NCBI GenBank assembly: GCA_949825025.1
Contig: OX463780.1
Location: 47,823,280 to 47,887,279 of the forward strand
From: Siphlonurus alternatus
Lineage: Eukaryota; Arthropoda; Insecta; Ephemeroptera; Siphlonuridae
Reading direction: 5' to 3'
Length of the DNA: 64,000 bases
The notes under the pieces are model-generated. The model had not been told where the DNA came from and searched no databases. It saw nothing but the letters and a program-made list of their open reading frames with translations. Positions 55,996 through 64,000 of this stretch are shown here, in pieces. A program made the position numbers and the translations under genes. Position 1 is the first letter of the stretch. Each line of letters opens with the position of its first letter.

Positions 55996-56148
55996 CGCGG
56001 ATGATATACGAAAGAGGTTTATTAGAATGTATTTTACTTTTAGTCAAACAGTACCAATAATCTGCATCTGCAATTCACATAAATCTTACATCTAAAAAAT
56101 CAGGCAAAATAGAAAGAAAAATAATAGGTTAAACATTTTCTTGTTTAA

Positions 56149-56545
56149 GGGTAAGATAACACGAACAATCGATTGTTGTAGTCCCATTTGATTAACATGT
56201 AAACCTTAGCAACCTCATAATAATTCTGATTTTTTTTTTTAGAGACAGTTCTTAGTACCAAAAAAATGTAGAAAAAATTTCAAAACAATCGGACGATCCA
56301 ATTTTTTTAAATGAATTTTTTAAATTTTTAGTATAGGGCTTTCCCATGGAGACCTAAACTAAGGAATTAATTTTAAAAAATTGGATCGTCCGATTGTTTT
56401 GAATTTTTTTCCATATTTTTTTGGTGCCAAGAACTGTCTCTCAAAAAAAAAAAAAAAAAAAAATCAGAATCATTATGAGGTTGGTAAGGTTTACATGTTA
56501 ATCAAATGGGACTATCAACAATCGATTGTTCGTGTTATCTTACCC
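56149..56545. mobile_element. TTAA-flanked MITE, family 3
   Basis: Bounded by TTAA (56145-56148, 56546-56549), with inverted ends GGGTAAGATAACACGAACAA. Near-identical to 26344-26722, differing mainly in an A-run in the right arm. Confidence 0.9.
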
Positions 56546-57587
56546 TTAAATATATTTTTATTATTTTGGTAATTTTGATAACTATTCTTCTTATTTTATT
56601 ACAGGAGCAAACTTTATATCAAGTCATTTTGCTAAAATCAGCCTTTCAGATATTTTTTTATTAAATATTATAGATGTGCAGCACTAAATTTAACTATACA
56701 AATTTGCATATAAATTTAAGCATTGAATTATGTATGTATAGTTATATATACTATATTTTTAACAAGTTAGAATCTAGAAGCAACTTGCAACTTTTACTGT
56801 TGACTGAAACTTTTATTTATCTTTAATTTTCCTTTGCTAGCAATTTTTCTTTTAAGATACAATCTTTTAATGGTAAAATTTATGCAGTTTTTTGCACTGA
56901 CTATTCAAAAAAATTACAGAACTTCCTTAGAGTGAAGATATCATCAATAATAGACAAGTGAGTAATTTTTCACGACAGTGATAGTACAATATTCATAACA
57001 TAACTTATTAAAAATTTATTTACTTTTCATATAAGAAACTTGAAATTCTTGGTATTCTGAAATATTTAAAAGCACTCATTCAATCCATAATAAACAGATA
57101 GTAAAAAAAATCTTAACTTAATAACAATCAGTGCAGTGAGGTATAGTCATTTTAGGGTATGTAATCAAATATCTTGTACATGGAAGGTGTAATTTGCAGC
57201 TAGTTCAACAGAGGCTTCAAGTGAGAGCGCCTCACAATGCTCATTTGTGTCGCTAAGGTCCATTTTGCACTTGAAAATGAAGCAAAGTGTTTTTTTAACT
57301 TTTCTCGATAATAAATTAGGTAAAAAGATCTAAATATTGTATTTATTATCTACTATATTTTTTGGTTTGAGCCATTCTGTAAAAGAATTTTACCTAAAAA
57401 ATCTTAATGAAAAAACAAATTCATGTTTTTGTTTTTTTTTACATATGTTTGGATAGGACGGTGAGAACACAAAAAAATTAGCTGACTGGAAGCCTCTATA
57501 GACCCTTGACCACAAGTTGGTTCCATTTGACTGGCTACATTTTCCAACAATCACATACCTAACTGCACTCCCAACTTACTCTACAAT

Positions 57588-60500
57588 CTAACTGTCTTGT
57601 CCTGTCTGGAGAAGAGCTAGGCCCTTCTGCAGGTTGAGGATGGCCGTCGGTATGTCATCGTAGTTGAGAGCACTGGACGCCCACTTGCAGTACTTCTGGG
57701 CCTTGGTCACCTGGTCTGCAGAGAGAGTTGCTCCGTTGCTGGCTGTGCCGCCAGGGAGTGCAGAGGCGGCAGCTGTTGGACAGTTGGCATGTTGGTAAAG
57801 GAGATAACGGTTTTGAATTGAGTTCATAATAATCAAGGTGTTTTATATTTAATTTAGATCCTGCTCTTTGGTGTAGTGGTAAGTACACTTGGCTCTCGTC
57901 CGAGAGGTCCCTGGTTTAAATCCCGAATACGGCAGACTTTTCGCGACTTGGAATGGGTGTGACTGGCTACTAGATGAAAGAGTTGGTAGGAGGAAGGCAG
58001 CTTACAGCTGTCTATACTCCGCTGGGGTGATTAAGACCGCGGAATGTTGTGCAAACAACATACGTGCCCCGCTAAGAAACGGTACTTAACTGTCTGGCGT
58101 GCAGACTGGGTATTAGGAGCCCCAGAGAGCACAGTGAACAATGTTGAAAAACAAGTTCTGCCATTGGTAACCAACCAACCATATTTAATTTATTTTTAAA
58201 AAATAATGATTTCACTACTCTTATTATTCTTTACCATACAACTTACAACAAAGTCAAATTAGTTATGTACTCGAGTGTCTTTAAACAAATACTAAATGAA
58301 AATTGGCACACTAATACACATCTTGAGTGATTATATTGTTGATAGGTATGTCTTGTTCCAAATACTGATGTTTAGCTATATTTGGTTACAAATAATACAA
58401 GCTGCAATAAAAAAATAATGATACTGTAATAACAATATTCTGTATACCGTATTATAATTCAATATACTGCAGTACGTTACTGGCATTGATACTTTATTGT
58501 CACTATAATACCACATGTACAGAAATAAAGGGGGCATTCATGACTAAAAAGGAGTCAATTTTACTGTAACTTAAAATACGAATTAATCAACCCAGTACAG
58601 AAGATACAGAAATGAAATATTTTTAAATGATAAAATCTAATATCTGATCTTATCAGTTTAAATTTAGGGTGGGGGGGGGGGGGGGAAATGTTTTGTATTA
58701 AAGGGTCATTAAAAAAATAAATAAAAGTGAGGAAATGGCTGTACCATTATGTGCTATTATGTTATTCTTAGACCCTCGCTCACAGTATTGGTCTAATACA
58801 TTACCTGGTGCTGGCTGCGCAGGATGGGGTGTGAAGGCCGGTGTCTGAGGAAAGCCTGATGGTACGCTAGGTAGGCCCGATGGCACGCTAGGTAGGCCTG
58901 ATGGCACGCTAGGTAGGCCTGACGGCACGTTGGGCAGTCCACCTGTAGGGGTACGTGCAGCCGCAGGTGGAGGGTTGTAGCCCATGAACTGGCCAGCGTT
59001 GGGGTCAAAGTTGGAGGGAGGGGGACCAGCTGAGAAGTCGTTGGGCTGGACGAACCCCATCTGTGATCCGGTTCCTGAAGAATTACCTCCATCACCTCCA
59101 AACGCACCTTCTTGGTTTTCACTATGACAATAGGAATAAAATTGTAAACATTATAAAAAAAAAGCAACAAAATGTATTAACACTTCATTAAACTTGCCGT
59201 CACCATCACTATTGCTTATAACTTATAAATGTAGATTCCTTAATTTCATTGTCAGAAGGCAAACTATTGCCAATGACGTGTCCTATTAACCTCAACAAAA
59301 GTCTACTGTGATGTTTTGATTATAGGAGAGAATGGAATTAATAAAAGAATTTTGTATGGTTCTTTTACTGCAAATATACACATTATTACTGTCCCTTAAA
59401 TAAAGATTTTCCTGTTTTGACAGAACTTGTAGATATGTAATACTGTGTTCAAAAAAAATTTAAAAGGCCGGAAAAATTTAAATTGAGGGTGCTTGCAAGT
59501 CGTTAGCCATCATTTTATATACATAGAGCAATGCTTTTTGCAATGCTTTTTATTTTCTTCTTTTTTTAAATTTAAGAGTTGTTATTAGCAATTTGTCGCT
59601 GATGGCCAAGTCACTTACCCCTCATCCTCTCCCCCCATCGGGCCTGGGATTGGAGTCTCTCCGTTCTTCAAGCAGTTGTGGATGTACGAAGCCTTCCACT
59701 TCGAGTACTTCTTGTTCTGTGCCAACTGCTCCGACGGTTCTCCGAAAGTGTCCATGATGTCAAACAACATTCCTGCTGTGTAGAAAGCTTTCACTACATT
59801 CCTGGAACAGAGTGAAAGAAATGAAGGAAAAGTTTTTTGTTTTATAATTATTAGTTTTGAGGAAAGTTTTTGTTTATTAGCAGCATGGATATCAATTTAT
59901 AATAAATAATATGACTGTGACTTCCAAAAATATTGAATTACTGCAGTATTTTGTTTAAGGGTAAGATAACACGAAACATTGATTGTTGTAGTCCCATTTG
60001 ATTAACATGTAAACCTTAGCAGCCTCATAATAATTCTGATTTTTTTTTTTTTTTTTGAGAGACAGTTCTTAGCACCAAAAAAAAAATGTGGGAAAAATTT
60101 CAGAACAATCGGACGATCCAATTTTTTTAAATTATTTTTTTTTAAATTTTCAGTATAGGGCTTTCCCATGGAGACCTAAACTAAGAAATTAATTTTAATT
60201 TAAAAAAATCGGATCGTCCGATTGTTTTGAAATTTTTCTACATTTTTTTTTTTTTTGGTGCTAAGAACTGTCTCTAAAAAAAATTCAGAATTATTATGAG
60301 GTTGCTAAGGTTTACATGTTAATGAAATGGGACTACAACAATCAATGTTTCATGTTATCTTACCCTTAAGCTATGGTACTACTGTAATAGTAAAATAAAC
60401 AGGGCTTTTAAATCTCACATTGTACAACCTTAAAAAAATGGCAATAACAAGCTTTTGTTTTGTTTTAAAGGGTGGGATTCATGAAAGAAGATAACTAGCT

Positions 60501-61906
60501 TTTTCACTACTAGTACATTCATAATTGTAACCATAGTTATCAGCCCAATTCAATGACTCTAAACGCAGAGAGTGAGAAAGCTGTTACCTTTCTACAAAAC
60601 TCCTTCATTAAAGGTGAACTGAAGGGATTGCTTTTTTTTCCCTTTAGGGAACCTTATATTACCTATCCCATCCATCTGCACTAATTTTTTCATGGCAGAT
60701 ACTTATTGTGCTGCTGTAGGACAATTAGTGAAAAAGTGAAGTTGTGACGTATCAGCGACGGTTGGTTGACTTAAAACTCGCCGCCGTGAAAAAACACACG
60801 AGCTACCGCGAGCGACCGCGGAAACTGCCGAGGGAGCGGTGATCGGCTCGCGATCGCCACTCTCTCGGCAGTTTCCGCGGTCGCTTGTGTGTTTTTTCAC
60901 GGCGGCGAGTTTTAAGTCAACCAACCGTCGCTGATACGTCACAACTTCACTTTTTCACTAATTGTCCTACAGCAGCACAATAAGTATCTGCCATGAAAAA
61001 ATTAGTGCAGATGGATGGAATAGGTAATATAAGGTTCCCTAAAGGGAAAAAAAAGCAATCCCTTCAGTTCACCTTTAATCGTCCTAAATTCTGCATTAAA
61101 AGAAAGACGTGTGAAATTTTGAAACAGATATTTGCACACCATTGTTTCGCCTCTTTTCTGAGGTATGCCGCACTACCACAGCATGGCTGGTCTTAAATGA
61201 CAAGACTTAGTTTAACAAAATATCGCCGGACTTACTTGTTAAAAATTGCAGCTCGGTCTTGCCCGTCTGCCCACAGGAAGAGCTTGAGGGCATAGTTCTC
61301 AATGTGGGCCTGGGCTGCGATTTCATTAGTTATTGCATCGTTATCTGCGTATTCCGTCTTTTTCTTTTCCAGCCAGTCCATGAGGCTCATCAGCAACTTA
61401 ACGGCGTCCTCGGACTTCTTGTCAATCTTCAACGCCTGCTGCAGCGTGAACAGGCGACCTGCAAAATAGCTGTCAGTTAATGGAAAGGTGTATTGTGCTA
61501 GTTTCATAAATTTAATGACAACTTCACATGTTCCTAGAAATTTTTATTTTTTATAATCTATGCAGAATTAAATAATAAAAAGGTCACGGTGAATGCCTTG
61601 CAAATTTCATCACTTTAAATGAGAACTTAATTCACCTGCGCCATAAAAGTAAACATTGCAGGTTGCCTATACCGGTATCATATTTTACCACTCTCTGCTG
61701 ATTTTGCCCTGTAGAGCCGTTAGTCCTTCTTTTCCTGGCTACATCCTTGTTTTTTTTGTACAAAGTTTTTGCAGAAAACATCACTGTATACTGTACTTAC
61801 ACCAATAACTTATTACAGGATCCCGTTGATCATGTTCTGATGCCACCTTCAGGTAATGTTGAAGGACTTTAAACTGGGGAGGACAGGGTGGAAACTGCAC
61901 CGACAT
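57588..61906 (-). CDS. VTA1: VTA1 / LIP5, ESCRT-III disassembly cofactor
   Basis: Activator of the AAA ATPase VPS4 in multivesicular-body formation and membrane scission. Five coding exons, 61906-61801, 61458-61236, 59801-59619, 59121-58805 and 57772-57588, in phase for 337 residues (human 307). The N-terminal double MIT domain (about 1-165) includes HYLKVASEHDQRDPVISYWC, HIENYALKLFLWADGQDRA and WKASYIHNCLKNGETPIPGP. A long Gly/Pro/Asn linker follows, with a heptad GLPSVPS repeated about four times. The C-terminal VSL domain that binds VPS4 is AQKYCKWASSALNYDDIPTA, then ILNLQKGLALL. CTATGTTTCAG stands directly before the start codon, so a 5' UTR intron may end there. The last intron contains a SINE; introns 2 and 3 carry TTAA elements or AT-rich DNA. 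Confidence 0.95.
57861..58185 (+). mobile_element. tRNA-headed SINE
   Basis: The head has a good pol III A box (TGGTGTAGTGG, 57869-57879) and B box (GGTTTAAATCC, 57913-57923) with tRNA spacing. An anticodon-like hairpin CTTGG-CTCTCGT-CCGAG stands between them. The T stem and acceptor stem pair poorly, so it is not a working tRNA. A unique body of about 250 bp follows, ending near CATTGGTAACCAACCAACC. It is antisense to VTA1, in its last intron. Confidence 0.75.
59959..60365. mobile_element. TTAA-flanked MITE, family 3
   Basis: Bounded by TTAA (59955-59958, 60366-60369). Inverted ends GGGTAAGATAACACGAAACA with internal ACAATCGGACGATCC and its inverse. It lies in VTA1 intron 2. Confidence 0.9.
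60612..61074. mobile_element. TTAA-flanked near-perfect palindrome, family 5
   Basis: 463 bp bounded by TTAA (60608-60611, 61075-61078). Inverted ends AGGTGAACTGAAGGGATTGC; the arms stay almost identical over about 220 bp to a short centre near 60843 (CGGTGATCGGCTCGCGATCG). The inner arms are GC-rich. Its high arm identity suggests a recent insertion. It lies in VTA1 intron 2. Confidence 0.92.
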
Positions 61907-63467
61907 CTGAAACATAGAACATCATGTAGATACTGTCCATAAGAACATCATGTAGATACTGTCCATAATTATCAACTGACATCATGTATTGTATGAATAC
62001 ACTGCTGGGCATGCAGACTGCTACTTTTTGTGGGCGTTGTCCCCAATTGTGTATCGAGTTCAGCACTAACTTGAATTCATGAAATGGCTACAAAAACATT
62101 GCATGTAATTTAATGTATGTTTTATATGCATTTACTTGTTGATTTGATTTATTAATATTAAAGTAAAAAAGATAGTGTTCCGGCAGTTTTAAAAGGTGAA
62201 TCACACAAAATAAAACAGTTATGACACAGTTACGCCGAGGGAAAGCTTATTACCATGCATGGATAAAATTTAATACTCGACACAACATTGCATTTTACAA
62301 ATACGTAAATTTATTAAATTATTAATATACAACGTCTTTGAAATGGTTATCGTGTGAAACTATTAATTGTATTCATAATTACCTTTGAAAAAATTAGATA
62401 ACCTAGCTAAACTTTTTGCGACGATTTTAATTTATGAATATTTCGATCAGCTGATCTGTGTCATCTAAAACTGCTCAAGTCGGAAAATTTGTAAACAAGT
62501 TTTTCTTTCATAATTTTTGCTGCAATTACGACACTGAACATTATTGAATTTAAGTAAATTTATTTTAAACCAGGTTCTAGTAATATTATTTATATATTAT
62601 GTTGTCTTTGATTTTTAAGACTACTTTACCAGCTGTATATTTGACTTATATAGTGGCGTGGCGGTTCGTTAAATATCCAGTCAAAATTCAATGCTGTTGC
62701 TCGATCGAGAAATATTATAGCTACATATAATATATGAGTCCATCAGAAACTATAAATAATGACTCAAAATAACCATAAATTTGAGATTTACAGAGCTTTT
62801 AAGTGTCATGCATCAGTCAACTCAACCAGAAGTTCTCATCGGCTCATTTTCACCCTGAAGCTAGGCAACTTGCTCAGCATCAAAGCAGAGAAGGTTGCAT
62901 ACAACGCAGGGGTAAAATTAAACACAGAATCTTAAATTCTTCACAGCTAGCTGCCAGGTGTCACTTTCGTGTTTCGTAATTTCAGTAATTTGCTCTGTTT
63001 TGGTGGTGAATAAGTTGCCTCTCTTCACGATTAGGTGGGTGAGATTTTTGTCAGGATAGCTTATTGTAAGAAGAAAACAAAGCTATGCTGTAAAATTAAA
63101 TTAATTCATTTTTTTTTTTTTAATAAGTGGCATATAATATAAGTGGTTTGAAATGTTTCAATGATTAATAACAATAATAACACCTTATATAGTAACTGCA
63201 TGGCTCAAAAAAACGGTCTTGATTGTAATTTAATTTTTAACCCCTTCCGTTGCTTTCAAATTCATGTCTGTTATGAAACCCTGATGCCCACACGTCTCTT
63301 AAACTTACAGCACCCGATCACTCTTATGTCTAAATATTATATAATTATACAATAAGGAAATTGAATGTAAAACAAACAAAAAATTACACAGTTTAGACGG
63401 CAACTCAATAAATAATATTAATAATAGGAATTAAATACTTAAAATGTAATACCAAATTTATTAACAT
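61907..63467. other. Intergenic region upstream of VTA1
   Basis: Between the VTA1 start and the 3' end of the next minus-strand gene. Should hold the VTA1 promoter and 5' UTR. A 26-bp direct repeat (AACATCATGTAGATACTGTC plus six bases) occurs twice at 61918-61969. Otherwise AT-rich; no gene or foldback seen. Confidence 0.5.
63457..63462 (-). terminator. Candidate poly(A) signal
   Basis: AATAAA on the minus strand only six bases beyond the stop codon of the gene at 63468. If used, the 3' UTR would be very short. Confidence 0.35.
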
Positions 63468-63851
63468 TCATTTCAGTTGTTTTTTACAATAACAGTACAT
63501 TTTTAAAGTAGGGTCCGTGACACAATGACTCTGATTTCCGTAAGCATCTAGCCTGCTGATTGGTCCAGCCAGACTCCACGTATCACCAGAGGGTTTCAGT
63601 CTATTGTGCACTGTGGCCTCGAACACAGCACCTCCTGGGCTGGTCTCGAGCCCCACCAAGTAGCCAATCAACTCAGAAGGGTCGTCAGTAGCTCCCTTCT
63701 CGCTGGACAATCTCGTCTCGGCGTGCTTTACCTTTGAGAGACTCAGAGGGGCACAGACGTCCAACTTGTGAAGTCGTTTGTTAATCTCTTTCACAACAAA
63801 CTTTGTGACGTCTTGTAGCTCCGGTAGATCAGTGGAGACCGCAACTCCTTC
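63468..63851 (-). CDS. Last exon of an unidentified gene
   Basis: A minus-strand exon that starts after a good acceptor (ATTTATATTGCAG) at 63852 and encodes 127 residues to a TAA; the rest of the gene lies to the right of the window. The base composition is typical of the coding exons nearby. The sequence has VTKFVVKEINKRLHKLDV, which resembles the N-terminal helix of a cystatin-type fold, followed by alternating hydrophobic stretches (SELIGYLVGLE, GAVFEATVHNRL, DTWSLAGPISRL). The QxVxG inhibitor loop of true cystatins is not seen. It ends with a Cys-rich MYCYCKKQLK. I do not recognise the family; the cystatin-like reading is a weak inference. Confidence 0.65.
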   Translation of the reverse strand, partial: EGVAVSTDLPELQDVTKFVVKEINKRLHKLDVCAPLSLSKVKHAETRLSSEKGATDDPSELIGYLVGLETSPGGAVFEATVHNRLKPSGDTWSLAGPISRLDAYGNQSHCVTDPTLKMYCYCKKQLK

Positions 63852-64000
63852 CTGCAATATAAATAAATAATGATTTTAATAATAATTATTAACATTCATA
63901 TACCGTTTATTGTGAATAACGGAGTCTTAGTTCTCTTTGTAAATGCTGCACAGTCGACTCAATAAAGAATCAGATGGTGAGGGTACTTGTACAAAATTAT
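63852..64000. other. Intron sequence at the right edge
   Basis: AT-rich sequence upstream of the acceptor at 63852, presumably intron of the same minus-strand gene. Nothing else visible. Confidence 0.5.

Larger units (their letters stand above)
50606..57587. other. Convergent intergenic region, TMEM35A / VTA1
   Basis: Nearly 7 kb between the TMEM35A stop (plus) and the VTA1 stop (minus). 50606-52400 is AT-rich and probably contains a long TMEM35A 3' UTR (AATAAA words near 51780-51795). From 52400 on there are repeat fragments, a GC-rich island (53325-53945), two tandem-repeat groups, a 5S-like copy and foldbacks. 56550-57580 is AT-rich and empty except for the VTA1 3' UTR. No protein gene is supported. 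Confidence 0.55.

Noticed and set aside
57869..57935. Functional tRNA gene
   Set aside because: A and B boxes are present, but the T and acceptor stems do not pair and a SINE body follows.
60703..60942. 79-codon minus-strand frame
   Set aside because: Lies entirely in the arm and centre of a palindromic TTAA element.

Overview
The window is eukaryotic nuclear DNA. It is AT-rich, its genes are split into many short exons with GT-AG introns, and the proteins are animal ones. The codon and intron style, the many short foldback transposons and a 5S-like sequence that resembles insect 5S rRNA all point to an arthropod, most plausibly a hemimetabolous insect. That placement is an inference; no marker in the window fixes the species.

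Layout, left to right: (1) an SLC17 anion-transporter gene on the minus strand, running off the left edge (248-2805); (2) a minus-strand LicD/fukutin-like gene that carries a 2-bp frameshift in a CT repeat (7395-8734); (3) a minus-strand five-finger C2H2 zinc-finger gene (11034-14064), divergent from (4) IFT27/RABL4, a ciliary small GTPase, on the plus strand (14797-19238); (5) USP7/HAUSP on the minus strand in 25 coding exons (21641-39256), with an apparent alternative terminal exon that would end the protein after the catalytic domain; (6) SRSF2/SC35 on the minus strand (46129-46831), with possible spliced 3' UTR exons downstream; (7) TMEM35A/NACHO on the plus strand (47273-50605), head-to-head with SRSF2 across a 441-bp promoter with a perfect CRE; (8) VTA1/LIP5 on the minus strand (57588-61906); (9) the last exon of an unidentified minus-strand gene (63468-63851). 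For the seven complete genes I followed every exon junction by hand. The reading phases agree throughout, except at the LicD frameshift.

The genes do not form a pathway or operon; this is ordinary gene-by-gene animal chromosome. Most of the remaining structure is repeats. There are more than twenty foldback elements (MITEs) in several families. At least eight have a TTAA on both sides, as piggyBac-type insertion gives. One of these sits inside another foldback whose interrupted arm can be read on both sides, so the insertion event is visible. Other repeats are a 5'-truncated LINE tail, a tRNA-headed SINE, a divergent 5S-like copy, a 16-copy 48-bp minisatellite, a four-copy 104-bp tandem repeat, an AT microsatellite and a GC-rich island of unknown origin near 53.6 kb.

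I found no new defence, mobile or biosynthetic system. The observations most worth following are the USP7 alternative end, the possible SRSF2 autoregulatory 3' UTR exons, the retention of IFT27, and the TTAA element families.
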